From the NCBI GenBank assembly GCA_902805675.1, contig CADCTA010000040.1, positions 1 to 55,442 of the forward strand: a DNA stretch of 55,442 bases. The letters run 5' to 3'. Source of the DNA: an uncultured Chthoniobacterales bacterium. Its GTDB lineage: Bacteria > Verrucomicrobiota > Verrucomicrobiia > Chthoniobacterales > UBA10450. The position numbers and the translations under genes are program-made. Below, piece after piece: positions 1 to 8,338 of this stretch; the first letter of the stretch is position 1, and each line of letters begins with the position of its first letter. A model generated the notes under the pieces. The model saw nothing but the letters and a program-made list of their open reading frames with translations. It did not search any database and was not told the DNA's origin.

Positions 1-14
1 TGCTCTTCCGATCT
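1..14 (+). other. Illumina adapter remnant
   Basis: The first 14 bases, TGCTCTTCCGATCT, are identical to the 3' end of the common Illumina TruSeq adapter. Genome-like sequence in the frame of the following gene begins at base 15. This is a technical artefact at a contig end and should be trimmed. It also explains why the first gene starts in mid-frame. Confidence 0.93.
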
Positions 15-1601
15 ATCAGCGCCGTCCACGTGGAGCCGGCGTTCTATGTCGAGACGGATGTGACGTTCGATCGTCCGGCGAAAGTCACCGTGGCTGATGC
101 CAAGCTCGGCCACTTCATCTACACGCTGGACGAGCCACTCCAGCCCGGCGACTCGCTGATGCTCAACTTCGAAGTGCGCTTGCAGCCGCGTGGTTTCCGC
201 AACAGCGGAGCAGCCATGCAGATCGTGCGGAACGGCAGCCACTTCAAAAGTGGTGCGCTCCCGGTCATCGGTTACCAGCCGCGCCGCGAGCTCTCGAGTG
301 CGGAGGACCGGCGCAAGCACGGCCTGCCGCGGCAGGTCACCCTCGCGATGGTCGGTGACGTCGCTCCGGATGTGGCGGCCACCCCGGCCGCGACGTTCGA
401 GGCGATCATCGGTACGGCCGGCGATCAGGTCGCGGTCGCGCCGGGCGAGTTGCGTCGCACCTGGAGGGAAGCCGGGCGCCGCTACTTTCATTACGGCAGC
501 GACGTTCCGATCAGCGGCGAGGAGGTCTTCTTCTCCGCAGCCTACGCGGTGCATCGCGAACGATGGAAGCACGTCGACATCCAGGTGTTCCTCCACCCGG
601 CACACACGAAGCACCTCGACCGCTTCCTACGGAGCGTGCGAGCATCGCTGGAGTACTACTCGGCGCAGTTCGGCCCCTACCCATATCGGTTCCTGCAGAT
701 CGTCGAACAGCCGGGCAACTTCCGCGGCATGGGCGTGGACGGCAGCGGCGTCGTCACCGCCGGAGAAGGCATCTTTCTGCTCAATCCCGAGGGCGATGGG
801 TTCGACGCGATCTTCGAAATCGTGGCGCACGAGATGGGGCACCAGTGGTGGGGAATGCAGCTCAAGCCGGCATTCGCGGAGGGAGGGGGCGTCATCTCCG
901 AAAGCCTCGCCTGGTACTCCGCGATGCAGCTGGTGAAGAACGTCAAGGGCCGCGAAGCCCTCCGCCGCTTCATGAGCTTCATGCGCGAGCCGAACCCGTG
1001 GCCGCCGATACGCACCGGCCTGCCACTGCTCCGCGCGATGGATCCGTGGGCGAACTATCGCAAGGGTCCCTACGCGTTCCACGCGCTCAGCGAGTACATC
1101 GGCGAGGATCGTGTGAATGCAGCGTTGCGCAGCCTGCTGGAGAAGAAGGCGACGTCGCTCGCCACCTCGCTCGATCTCTACCGTGAGCTTCAGGCGGTCG
1201 CGCCGGACTCAGCGCGGTCGCTCCTGCACGACCTCTTCGAAGCAAACATCATCTGGATGTTCGACACAAAGCACGCCACCGCGGTGCAGACCGAGGCAGG
1301 CAGCTGGGAGGTGACGCTCGACGTGGAGGCGCGCAAGGTGGCTACGGACAGCGCCGGCGTCGACATGGAGCTGCCGGTTGATGAGTGGGTGGAAATCGGC
1401 GTCTTCGCCGCCGCTGGTCCCGGCGAGGTTCTGGGTCAGCCGCTGTACGTGGAGAAGCATCGCATCCGCTCTGGCCCGCAGACGATCATGGTGACAGTGC
1501 CGCACCGTCCCGCGCGCGGCGGCATTGACCCGTACAACCTGCTCGACTGGGAGGAAGGCGATAACATCGAGCCTATCAAGCTCGGGACCGGCACAAGGTG
1601 A
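15..1601 (+). CDS. M1-family metallopeptidase domain, C-terminal part of an ABC-permease/aminopeptidase fusion (5' partial)
   Basis: The frame is open from base 15, right after the adapter, so the gene is truncated at its 5' end; the GTG at 30 is unlikely to be the true start. It carries the zinc site HEMGHQWW at about bases 828-851, followed by the third ligand in SESLAWYSA. The spacing between the HExxH and this glutamate is 19 residues, one more than in classical M1 enzymes. That spacing and the SESLAxYSA wording match, from memory, the large proteins in which an ABC-transporter permease is fused to an M1 peptidase. In those proteins the peptidase forms the C-terminal half, exposed outside the membrane. 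The visible part has no membrane segment. Stop at 1601; 156 bp separate it from rhlE on the same strand. Whether it acts as a true aminopeptidase cannot be judged from this fragment. Confidence 0.85.
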   Translation: MSAVHVEPAFYVETDVTFDRPAKVTVADAKLGHFIYTLDEPLQPGDSLMLNFEVRLQPRGFRNSGAAMQIVRNGSHFKSGALPVIGYQPRRELSSAEDRRKHGLPRQVTLAMVGDVAPDVAATPAATFEAIIGTAGDQVAVAPGELRRTWREAGRRYFHYGSDVPISGEEVFFSAAYAVHRERWKHVDIQVFLHPAHTKHLDRFLRSVRASLEYYSAQFGPYPYRFLQIVEQPGNFRGMGVDGSGVVTAGEGIFLLNPEGDGFDAIFEIVAHEMGHQWWGMQLKPAFAEGGGVISESLAWYSAMQLVKNVKGREALRRFMSFMREPNPWPPIRTGLPLLRAMDPWANYRKGPYAFHALSEYIGEDRVNAALRSLLEKKATSLATSLDLYRELQAVAPDSARSLLHDLFEANIIWMFDTKHATAVQTEAGSWEVTLDVEARKVATDSAGVDMELPVDEWVEIGVFAAAGPGEVLGQPLYVEKHRIRSGPQTIMVTVPHRPARGGIDPYNLLDWEEGDNIEPIKLGTGTR

Positions 1602-1746
1602 GGAACCGGGCGCAGGGGGCCGGCGACGGCTTAGGGGGCGTAGTGTCGGCGGTTCAGGGCGGCCTGGGTCTGTGCGCGAGATCGACCAAGTCCGGTCCGA
1701 ACTGCGCTAGCTGCATAGTTGCACGTGCGGCAGGGCGTCCGCTCCG

Positions 1747-1752
1747 TATAGT
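1747..1752 (+). promoter_or_regulatory. possible -10 box of rhlE
   Basis: TATAGT ends 5 bp before the GTG start of rhlE. If it is a real -10 element the transcript would start at or very near the start codon (leaderless). No -35 box at normal spacing is evident; a TTGCAC at 1719-1724 is 22 bp away, too far. Confidence 0.25.
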
Positions 1753-1757
1753 GGCGG

Positions 1758-3104
1758 GTGCCATTTCGCTCGTTAGGTCTCGACGACCGCATCTTCAAAG
1801 CAATCAAGGAAGCCGGTTACACTGAGCCGACTCCGATCCAAGCCGCCGCCATCCCGGAGGTGCTCGCAGGACGCGACGTGATCGGCATCGCGCAGACCGG
1901 CACCGGCAAAACGGCAGCGTTCGTCCTGCCGATCCTGCAGCATCTCGCTACACGGCTGAACGACGATGCGAAACGCCGCGGCACTCGCGCGCTTGTGGTC
2001 GCGCCGACGCGTGAGCTCGTCATGCAGATCGAGGAGAACGTGCGCGCGTACGGCAAACATCTGCCGTTCCGGATGGCCACCGTTGTCGGCGGCTTGAGTG
2101 AGCGTCCGCAAATCGAGGCGCTCCGCTCGGGCGTCGAGCTCGTCGTCGCAACACCCGGTCGCCTCATCGATTTGATGGGCCAGCGACACGTCAACTTCAG
2201 CGGCGTCGAGTTCCTCGTCCTCGATGAAGCCGATCGCATGCTCGACATGGGCTTCCTGCCGCCGATGCGCCAGATCGTGCGCGGTCTCCCGCCGAAACGG
2301 CAAACGCTCATGTTCTCCGCTACGCTCTCGCGCGAGATCGAAGCGCTCACGCATGAGTTCCAGAAGTCACCGAAGGTGATCGAGATCGGCCGTCGGGCGA
2401 ATCCGGCCGAGACGGTCACGCAGTTCGTCTACGAGATAAATCAGCACCTGAAGCCATCGCTTCTCCTGCATCTGCTTGCTGATCCTCAGTTCAACACCGT
2501 CCTCGTCTTTACCCGCACCAAGCACGGCGCCGATCGCATCGCGCGTCGGCTCGAGAACGCCGGCATCAAGACCGGCACGATCCACTCGAACCGCTCACAG
2601 AATCAGCGGCTGCGCGCATTGAAGGATTTCAAATCCGGCGCGGTGCGCGTGCTCGTCGCGACAGACATCGCCGCGCGCGGCATCGACGTCGAAGGCATTT
2701 CGCACGTCGTGAACTACGACTTCCCGATGCACTCTGAGGACTATGTGCACCGCATCGGGCGAACTGGCCGCGCTCACGCCGTTGGCGACGCGATTAGCTT
2801 CGTCACCTCCGAGGACCAGGCGACGTTGCGCTCGCTCGAGCGTTTCATCGGGCGCGGGATCGTGCGCAAGCGGGCCGAAGGATTCGACTACGACATGGCT
2901 GCTCCGCCGCGCGAAGACCGGGGCAGGGGACAACCGCGCGGCGATCTGCGTGAGCGTCGGAATCGCCCGCAAGGCGCGGTGCGTGGAAGCCGCTCCTCCA
3001 AACCAGCTGCGCAGCAGACGGCGGCGCCTGCCGCCCGCGAGCCCGCACCTTCGCTGGCTCGCCGGATCTGGGGCCGAGCGCGCGGGCGCAAAACCGCGAG
3101 CTAG
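1758..3104 (+). CDS. rhlE: DEAD-box ATP-dependent RNA helicase RhlE
   Basis: A 448-residue cytosolic DEAD-box helicase that unwinds RNA duplexes, typically in ribosome assembly, cold adaptation and RNA decay. All motifs are present in order: Q motif (GYTEPTPIQ, about 20-28), Walker A AQTGTGKT (45-52), PTRELVMQ, TPGR, DEAD (156-159), SAT (187-189), then in the second RecA domain VLVFTRTK, ATDIAARGID and HRIGRTGRA. After about residue 380 comes a basic, arginine/glycine/proline-rich tail of RhlE type, likely a nonspecific RNA-binding region. It starts with GTG at 1758, which fits the usual family N-terminus (F-x-x-L-G-L). RhlE is preferred over CsdA/DeaD because the protein is short and lacks the RRM-like C-terminal domain. 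Convergent with rsmH; a family A palindrome lies in between. Confidence 0.95.
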   Translation: MPFRSLGLDDRIFKAIKEAGYTEPTPIQAAAIPEVLAGRDVIGIAQTGTGKTAAFVLPILQHLATRLNDDAKRRGTRALVVAPTRELVMQIEENVRAYGKHLPFRMATVVGGLSERPQIEALRSGVELVVATPGRLIDLMGQRHVNFSGVEFLVLDEADRMLDMGFLPPMRQIVRGLPPKRQTLMFSATLSREIEALTHEFQKSPKVIEIGRRANPAETVTQFVYEINQHLKPSLLLHLLADPQFNTVLVFTRTKHGADRIARRLENAGIKTGTIHSNRSQNQRLRALKDFKSGAVRVLVATDIAARGIDVEGISHVVNYDFPMHSEDYVHRIGRTGRAHAVGDAISFVTSEDQATLRSLERFIGRGIVRKRAEGFDYDMAAPPREDRGRGQPRGDLRERRNRPQGAVRGSRSSKPAAQQTAAPAAREPAPSLARRIWGRARGRKTAS

Positions 3105-3121
3105 GAAGCTCGTCGCGCCCT

Positions 3122-3141
3122 AGCGAAGCTTCGCCGAAGCG
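3122..3141 (+). repeat. 20-bp direct repeat, copy 1 (partner at 3285-3304)
   Basis: The 20 bases at 3122-3141 recur at 3285-3304, inside the last codons of rsmH, and both are preceded by CGCCC with one or two differing bases. The unit is itself partly palindromic (CGAAGCTTCG). The copies flank a family A element. The rsmH copy encodes SAKLR, which is a conserved end of RsmH proteins, so this copy could be a partial duplication of the rsmH 3' end, or a separate short repeat. Confidence 0.6.
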
Positions 3142-3148
3142 CCGCATT

Positions 3149-3227
3149 GTCATCCCGAGCGAAGTCGAGGGATCCCGTGGCAGTAATGAACGGTTCCGCC
3201 ACGGGCCTCGACTTCGCTCGGGATGAC
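3149..3227. repeat. family A REP-like inverted repeat, copy A1
   Basis: A 79-bp near-palindrome between convergent rhlE and rsmH. Both arms are of the short type and start GTCATCCCGAGCG. The inner stem has changed from the family norm ATTCC/GGAAT to ATCCC/GGGAT, a compensatory change, in the left arm. It could fold in either transcript and act as a bidirectional terminator or 3'-end protector. Confidence 0.85.
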
Positions 3228-3264
3228 GATGGGGCAGCAGCACTCGTACTTGCCGCGGCCAGCT

Positions 3265-4302
3265 TCACGATACCTTCCGCGCCCAGCGAAGCTTCGCCGA
3301 AGCGGAGCGTGGGTTTGCATTCCGTTCCGTGGCCGTCGGGCGGATGACTTCCTGCGCCACCTCGCTGTAGAAGCCCTCGCGCAGCCCAGCGGCGAACGCC
3401 TTCTTTACGCGGCGATCTTCGCCCGAGTGGAAGGTCAGAACGGCGACGCGCCCGCCGGAGTTGAGGCAATACGGCAGGTTTCGCAGGAACGTGTCGAGCG
3501 CGGTGAACTCGTCGTTTACCGCGATGCGCAGCGCCTGAAACACGCGGCGAACGGAAAGCTCTGCATCTTCCGGTTTGCTGCGCGGTAAAGCTGCTCGCAC
3601 AGCGGCGCTAAGCGAAATCGTCGTCGCGAAGCTCTTGCCGGCCAGCACCGCTGCCAGCGCTGCGGCGTGCGGCTCGTCGGAGTTCTCCCCCAGCAGTTCG
3701 GCGAACGCGTCGACGCTGATTCGCTCGAGCAATGCGGACGCAGGCAGGCCCCGTTGCGGATTCATACGCATGTCCAGTGGCCCCTCCAGCTTCAGTGAAA
3801 AGCCGCGAGCGGGATCATCGATCTGCATCGATGAGACGCCGAGGTCGGCGAGGATGATGTCTGCGCCGCCGAACTTGAGCTTCGCGAGCACCTGCGGTAG
3901 CCCGGCGAAGTTGCTGCGGTGAACGCTGAACGTCTCCGGCCCGAAGCCGAGCGCCCGCAACCGCGCTTCTGTTCGCGGCAGCTGAATGGGATCTGCATCG
4001 AGCCCGAGGAGCCGACCGCCGGGCGCGAGTCGGGCGAGAATCTCCTGCGCATGTCCGCCGTAGCCAAGCGTGCCATCAACTGCGATGCGGCCGGGTTCGG
4101 GTGCGAGCACTTCCAGGATTTCCGCGACCATGATCGGCCGGTGCGTGCCTGCGGGCGTCTTGCCTGACGCGAGCACCTTCGCGAACGTGGCCGCGTAACG
4201 CTGCGGATCACGCTCCTTGTATTTATCGCCGAAGTGCCGCGGATTCTTGCCGCTGTAACGCTTGCGGCGTTTGTGCGGTACGGGAGCGGAATCGTCAGAC
4301 AT
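3265..4302 (-). CDS. rsmH: 16S rRNA (cytosine-1402 N4)-methyltransferase RsmH (MraW)
   Basis: SAM-dependent methyltransferase that modifies C1402 in the decoding centre of 16S rRNA. Family signatures: HRPIMVAEILEVL at the start of the domain, the SAM-binding DGTLGYGGHA, DLGVSS, a GPLDMRM segment, the inserted helical domain, LTFHSGEDR and the ending NPRSASAKLR. I chose the ATG at 4302; a GTG at 4317 adds five residues. About 50 basic residues (HKRRKRYSGKNPRHFGDKYKE) precede the domain, an extension I associate with Verrucomicrobiota and relatives. rsmH normally lies in the dcw division cluster beside mraZ and ftsL; here its neighbours are unrelated, so the cluster has been broken up in this lineage. 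Confidence 0.95.
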   Translation of the reverse strand: MSDDSAPVPHKRRKRYSGKNPRHFGDKYKERDPQRYAATFAKVLASGKTPAGTHRPIMVAEILEVLAPEPGRIAVDGTLGYGGHAQEILARLAPGGRLLGLDADPIQLPRTEARLRALGFGPETFSVHRSNFAGLPQVLAKLKFGGADIILADLGVSSMQIDDPARGFSLKLEGPLDMRMNPQRGLPASALLERISVDAFAELLGENSDEPHAAALAAVLAGKSFATTISLSAAVRAALPRSKPEDAELSVRRVFQALRIAVNDEFTALDTFLRNLPYCLNSGGRVAVLTFHSGEDRRVKKAFAAGLREGFYSEVAQEVIRPTATERNANPRSASAKLRWARKVS

Positions 4303-4352
4303 GCGGAAGGCGCTCACTTGCCACGAGCTCGAGCATCTGATCAGTTCGCAGC

Positions 4353-4688
4353 ATGAATGCTCGACAACTTTGCACCGCTCTCATCGTCACGCTCGCCTTT
4401 GCAGCGAGTGCCTTCAGCGAATCTCGCGCTTCCAAGGGCACGACCAACGGGACGTTCGCAGGGATTGAGCAGGGCGATTATGCGCACTTCCTCGTGAAAA
4501 CGCCGAAGGGACAGGAGTCGTACTTCGTTCTGCGCCCGGACAAATCGGTGCAGTCGTATCTCGACCATCCGAACAAGCTGAAGGGGCGCAAGATTCGCGT
4601 CTATTGGGAGGAACGGAACCAGCACATTCCCGAAGCGGGCGGCAAGCAGAAGATCAAGCTCGTGACGAGAGTCGAGGAGCGGCGGTAG
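4353..4688 (+). CDS. small secreted protein of unknown function
   Basis: 111 residues. Residues 1 to about 22 look like a signal peptide (MNARQLCTALIVTLAFAASAFS), so export to the periplasm or beyond is likely. The mature part is basic and reads like a small beta-rich domain (GTFAGIEQGDYAHFLVKT, SYFVLRPDKSVQSYL, GRKIRVYWEER), with strand-turn-strand patterning reminiscent of an OB-fold, but I do not recognise a named family. It is divergent from rsmH with about 50 bp between starts, so a shared promoter region is likely. Downstream lies the cyclase remnant and then convergent yihY. Confidence 0.75.
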   Translation: MNARQLCTALIVTLAFAASAFSESRASKGTTNGTFAGIEQGDYAHFLVKTPKGQESYFVLRPDKSVQSYLDHPNKLKGRKIRVYWEERNQHIPEAGGKQKIKLVTRVEERR

Positions 4689-4725
4689 GCGAGCGTTCAC
4701 ACGCGGGCGAACGCGGATCGGCCGC

Positions 4726-4800
4726 CAGGCCTTTGTAGGTGATCATGCCGTCTTCGACCGTGTGACTCAGGTCGATGAGCCGCGTCCGTTCGACAGGCAT
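4726..4800 (-). pseudogene. 5' remnant of a cyclase/kynurenine-formamidase-like gene
   Basis: Read on the minus strand from an ATG at 4800, the frame gives MPVERTRLIDLSHTVEDGM then ITYKGL. This matches, from memory, the first 25 residues of cyclase-family metal-dependent hydrolases (LIDLSHT...GM.TY.GLPAP). After GL the similarity stops, where PAP and the HxGTHxD metal site would follow; the frame runs on without family features to a stop at 4654-4656, inside the 3' end of the opposite gene. I read this as a truncated leftover of a deletion. Confidence 0.6.
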
Positions 4801-4814
4801 TCACCGGAGATTTG

Positions 4815-5777
4815 TTAGGGCTTCTTCGTCGCCTCTTTGGAGCTGCGGTCGGCGATCTTGGATTCCGCTTCTTTATCGTCCGCGTCGCGTGCTTCCACCA
4901 CCAGGCGGTTTGCATGCTCCGCGGGCTCGAACCGATTGCCCATAATGCGCGCGCGCACCTGCGCCCACTGCGCGCCGTAGAACAGAATCACGGTCGAGTA
5001 GTAGAGCCACAGGATGAGGACCATGAACGAACCGGCCGCGCCGTACTCGGTGGCGGTCGAACTGTTGCCGAGGTAAACGCCGAGCCCGAGCTGCCCGAGG
5101 TTAAACAGGATCGCAGTCACTGCCGCGCCGACCCACACGTCGCTCCAGCGGATGATCACGTCGGGGATGTACTTGAAGATACAGGCGAAGAGAACGGTCG
5201 TGACACCCACCGCGACGATGAAGTTGACCACGTGCATGAGGAATTCCATCTCAGGCGCGAGGGTTTGGAAGTAACTGCCTAGCGCCGCCAGCAGGGTGCT
5301 GACGCCGAGCGAAACCATGAGCAGGAACGCAAGGCTCGCGACGACAGCCATCGAGAAGAGGCGGGTCTTGATCATGTGCATGATCCCGAGCCCGGACTTT
5401 GCGATCACATTCCAGACGCGGTTGAGCGACGATTGCAGCTGCGCGAACACAGCCGACGCACTAACCAGCAGCACGACAAAGCCGATGATCCCCTGCAACG
5501 TCCCGGTGCTCGGCTTCGTCGCATTGTCGACGATGCCGCGGATCGCTTCCGCGCCAGCGCTGCCGATCAGCCCTTCAGCTTGCGTGATAAAGCTTTGCGA
5601 CGCCTGCTCGCCGAAGATCCAGCCGGCGATTGTCAGCATCACCGTCACGAGCGGCGCCAGCGCGATGACGGTGTAAAGCGCGAGCGCGGCGGCAAGCGTC
5701 ATCGTGTCGTCGTTAAAGAAATCTGACGCTGCTTCTTTCGAGATCTGGAAGAACCGTTTCATGGAGTTGCTGAACAT
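4815..5777 (-). CDS. YihY/BrkB-family inner-membrane protein
   Basis: About 320 residues from an ATG at 5777 (MFSNSMKRFFQISKEA). The frame extends further upstream, but that part reads as non-coding and runs toward the divergent dehydrogenase. The protein has the family's entry segment (AASDFFNDDTMTLAAALALYTVIALAPL) and about six hydrophobic helices, with the typical GAAGSFMVLILWLYYS..ILFYGAQWA near the end and a charged C-terminal tail. The family was once called RNase BN, wrongly; it is now treated as a membrane transporter or structural protein of unknown substrate. It is divergent from the dehydrogenase at 5875, with a 97-bp gap that must hold both promoters. Confidence 0.88.
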   Translation of the reverse strand: MFSNSMKRFFQISKEAASDFFNDDTMTLAAALALYTVIALAPLVTVMLTIAGWIFGEQASQSFITQAEGLIGSAGAEAIRGIVDNATKPSTGTLQGIIGFVVLLVSASAVFAQLQSSLNRVWNVIAKSGLGIMHMIKTRLFSMAVVASLAFLLMVSLGVSTLLAALGSYFQTLAPEMEFLMHVVNFIVAVGVTTVLFACIFKYIPDVIIRWSDVWVGAAVTAILFNLGQLGLGVYLGNSSTATEYGAAGSFMVLILWLYYSTVILFYGAQWAQVRARIMGNRFEPAEHANRLVVEARDADDKEAESKIADRSSKEATKKP

Positions 5778-5874
5778 ACGGACAGCGCGTGGAAATAGGA
5801 TGCCTCGCCGGACCAAGGCGGCGCGCTCCCGTTTCGTCGTCGCCGAGCAGGGCCGTCTGAATATGGTGCTTTGA

Positions 5875-6867
5875 ATGAAAGTCGCCGTCTTCAGCGCGAA
5901 ACAATACGACCGCGCATCCTTCGATAAGGTCAATGCCGGCCGGCATCAGCTTGATTACTTCGAGCCGCATCTCGACTCCGCGACGGCTCCGCTAGCCCAC
6001 GGCCATGATGCCGTTTGCGTGTTCGTGAACGACCGGCTGGACAGTGCCGTGCTCGACGCGCTCGCATCTGACGGCGTAAGGCTCGTCGCTCTCCGCTGCG
6101 CAGGGTTCAACAACGTCGATCTTGCCGCCGCGCGTCGGCTCGGAATCACGGTTGCTCGCGTGCCGGCATACTCACCGCATGCCGTTGCGGAGCACACCGT
6201 CGCGCTGATCCTCGCGCTAAATCGCAAGTTGCACCGCGCCTACAATCGCGTGCGAGAGGGCAACTTCGCGCTCGAGGGGTTGCTCGGCTTCGATCTGAAC
6301 GGCCGCACGGCAGGGATCGTTGGCACCGGGAAGATCGGTGCCGTGGCCGCGCGAATTCTGCATGGCTTTGGCTGCACGGTGCTCGCCTTCGATCCGTATC
6401 CAGCCGAAAGCTGCCGCGCGCTCGGCGTCCGCTACGTAGCGCTCGATGAGCTGCTCGGCGCGTCGGACATCATCACTCTGCATTGCCCGCTCACGCCGGA
6501 GAATCACCACCTCATCAACGCCGACGCGCTCGAGAAGATGAAGCAAGGAGCGATGCTGATTAACACCAGCCGCGGCGGCTTGCTCGACACCCGCGCGGTG
6601 ATCGCCGCGCTCAAATCCGGCAAGCTGGGCCACCTCGGCCTCGATGTTTACGAAGAGGAGAGCGAGCTGTTCTTCGAGGATCTCTCCGGCACGATTTTGC
6701 GCGACGACATCTTCACGCGGCTGCTGACTTTCCCGAACGTCATCATCACTGGGCACCAGGGTTTCTTCACGCGGGAGGCGCTCGACAACATCGCGCGCAC
6801 CACGATGGAGAACATCACGCAATTCGAGGCGACCGGATCGTCGCCGAACGCGGTGGGTGTTAGTTAG
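5875..6867 (+). CDS. D-2-hydroxyacid dehydrogenase, D-lactate dehydrogenase (LdhA-like)
   Basis: 330 residues, NAD-dependent, probably interconverting pyruvate and D-lactate in the cytosol. Sequence evidence: MKVAVFSAKQYD start typical of fermentative D-LDH, LRCAGFNNVDLAAA, VPAYSPHAVAEHTVALIL, the Rossmann motif GTGKIG, INTSRGGLLDT with the catalytic-arginine region, the D-LDH-type DVYEEESELFFED insert, and the catalytic histidine in ITGHQGFFT. The SEL FFED segment separates D-LDH from phosphoglycerate and hydroxypyruvate reductases. Start ATG 5875. A TATGGT at 5862-5867, 7 bp before the ATG, could be a -10 box giving a leaderless mRNA. Followed by a family A element and the convergent sigma-factor gene. 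Confidence 0.9.
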   Translation: MKVAVFSAKQYDRASFDKVNAGRHQLDYFEPHLDSATAPLAHGHDAVCVFVNDRLDSAVLDALASDGVRLVALRCAGFNNVDLAAARRLGITVARVPAYSPHAVAEHTVALILALNRKLHRAYNRVREGNFALEGLLGFDLNGRTAGIVGTGKIGAVAARILHGFGCTVLAFDPYPAESCRALGVRYVALDELLGASDIITLHCPLTPENHHLINADALEKMKQGAMLINTSRGGLLDTRAVIAALKSGKLGHLGLDVYEEESELFFEDLSGTILRDDIFTRLLTFPNVIITGHQGFFTREALDNIARTTMENITQFEATGSSPNAVGVS

Positions 6868-6891
6868 ATTGCTCATGCGCGTTTCCGAGCG

Positions 6892-6983
6892 GTCATTCCG
6901 AGCGCAGCCGAGGAATCCCGTGGCCTGAGTTTAAGGTAACGCCACGGGATTCTTCGACTTCGCTCCGCTGCGCTCAGAATGAC
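6892..6983. repeat. family A REP-like inverted repeat, copy A2
   Basis: A 92-bp inverted repeat between the convergent dehydrogenase and sigma-factor genes. Left arm is the short type, right arm the long type. In the right arm the inner stem is ATTCT/AGAAT instead of ATTCC/GGAAT, a compensatory pair change. Confidence 0.85.
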
Positions 6984-7008
6984 CGCGCGGCAAAGTGCAT
7001 GATAGGCT

Positions 7009-8328
7009 CTAGCCGGTTTCGCTGAGCTCGAGCATGCGCGTGAGGTGCGATTGCTCGGGCGCGAGCTGTGCCAGCTGCAGCGCGCGACGGAAGCTCTCGG
7101 CCGCCGCGCGGTGGTTGCCGAGCTTCAGTTGCAGCTCGCCGGTGACGGCATGCAGCAGGTGATGCGCTTCGAGGCGATGGCGATCCTTCATCGCCGCGAG
7201 CGTGTCGAGCGCCGCCTGCGGTCCTTGCAGGTACGATACTGCGACCGCGCGGTTGAGCGCGACGACGGGCGACGGATTGATGCGCAGCAGCTCGTCGTAG
7301 TGACTCAGAATGCGCGCCCAATCAGTCGAAGCGACGTCAGGAGCCGTGCAATGACACGCCGCGATGCCGGCTTCGAGGTGATAAGCGGTGATCTCGTTAC
7401 CGCGCGCCGCTTCGGCGAGGTGAATCAACCCGCGCTCGATGAGCGACTGGTCCCACTTCGACCGGTCCTGCTCGTCGAGGCGTAGCAAGTCGCCCTCCTC
7501 ATCGAGGCGCGTTGGGAAGCGCGCGCTCGTCAACAGCATCAGCGCGAGCAGTGCGTGTGCTCGCGGCGTGTTAGCGGCAGGATGGGCAACGAGCAACGAG
7601 CCAAGACGGATCGCTTCGTCGCAAAGCTCTTCGCGCAGCAGGCGATCGCCGGCGGAAGCTTTGTAGCCTTCGTTGAACAGAAGATACAATGCGGCCAGCA
7701 CACCGTTGAGCCGCGGCGTGAGGTCTTCGCCTTCCGGGATTTCGAAGCCGATCCCGGCGGCCGCGATGCGCTGCTTGGTGCGCGTGAGTTGTTTCTCGAT
7801 CGCGGCTTCGCTGGTGAGGAACGCCCGCGCGATTTCGCCCGTGCTGAAACCGCAGAGCACCTTGAGCGCGAGCACGACCTGGGCGTCTGGCGCGACCGAT
7901 GGGTGGCAGCAGACAAACATCAGGCGCAGGGCATCGTCACGGATCTCAGGCGCGCCTTCGCCGATCACCGCAGCCTGCGGCGTCATCTGCTCGACGTGCG
8001 TGATGATGTCCGCCTCTTTCGCAGCGGACATGTTGCGATGCCGCAGCGCGTCTTTGGCAAGGTTCATCGCCACGCGCATGATCCACGCCGGCGGATTCGC
8101 GGGGACACCGCCCATCGACCACGCGCGCAATGCACGCAGCATCGCCTCCTGCGCGATGTCTTCGGCGAGCGACAGGTTGTGAACGCCGAGCACGCGGATC
8201 AGCGCGCCATGCAGCCGCCCGGTCTCGTGCCGGAAGAAGTGCTCGACCAATTGCGAAGCCCGTGCGGTCGGCTGCGCATCCGCGACAGCATCGTCCGCTG
8301 CTCTAGCGACTGATTGAAAGCTGGCCAC
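7009..8328 (-). CDS. ECF42-type RNA polymerase sigma factor with C-terminal TPR-like domain
   Basis: About 439 residues (GTG 8328; a TTG at 8331 is also possible). The N-terminal 190 residues are an ECF sigma factor: region 2 (VLGVHNLSLAEDIAQEAMLRAL, PAWIMRVAMNLAKDALRHR) and region 4 (LALKVLCGFSTGEIARAFLTSEAAIEKQLTRTKQRI). A long C-terminal extension (about 190-439) of helical repeats (LYLLFNEGYKAS, ALLALMLLTSARFPTR, NPSPVVALNRAVAVSYLQGP, HLLHAVTGELQLKLGN) is diagnostic of the ECF42 group, which has no classical anti-sigma factor and uses this extension for control. ECF42 genes are known to sit next to YCII/DGPF proteins; the gene 10 bp upstream is exactly that. The two form an operon. Confidence 0.93.
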   Translation of the reverse strand: MASFQSVARAADDAVADAQPTARASQLVEHFFRHETGRLHGALIRVLGVHNLSLAEDIAQEAMLRALRAWSMGGVPANPPAWIMRVAMNLAKDALRHRNMSAAKEADIITHVEQMTPQAAVIGEGAPEIRDDALRLMFVCCHPSVAPDAQVVLALKVLCGFSTGEIARAFLTSEAAIEKQLTRTKQRIAAAGIGFEIPEGEDLTPRLNGVLAALYLLFNEGYKASAGDRLLREELCDEAIRLGSLLVAHPAANTPRAHALLALMLLTSARFPTRLDEEGDLLRLDEQDRSKWDQSLIERGLIHLAEAARGNEITAYHLEAGIAACHCTAPDVASTDWARILSHYDELLRINPSPVVALNRAVAVSYLQGPQAALDTLAAMKDRHRLEAHHLLHAVTGELQLKLGNHRAAAESFRRALQLAQLAPEQSHLTRMLELSETG

Positions 8329-8338
8329 CAACGACCAC

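Noticed and set aside
7045..8313. Plus-strand frames opposite the ECF sigma factor
   Set aside because: Shadow frames; the minus strand shows sigma regions 2 and 4 and the full ECF42 tail.
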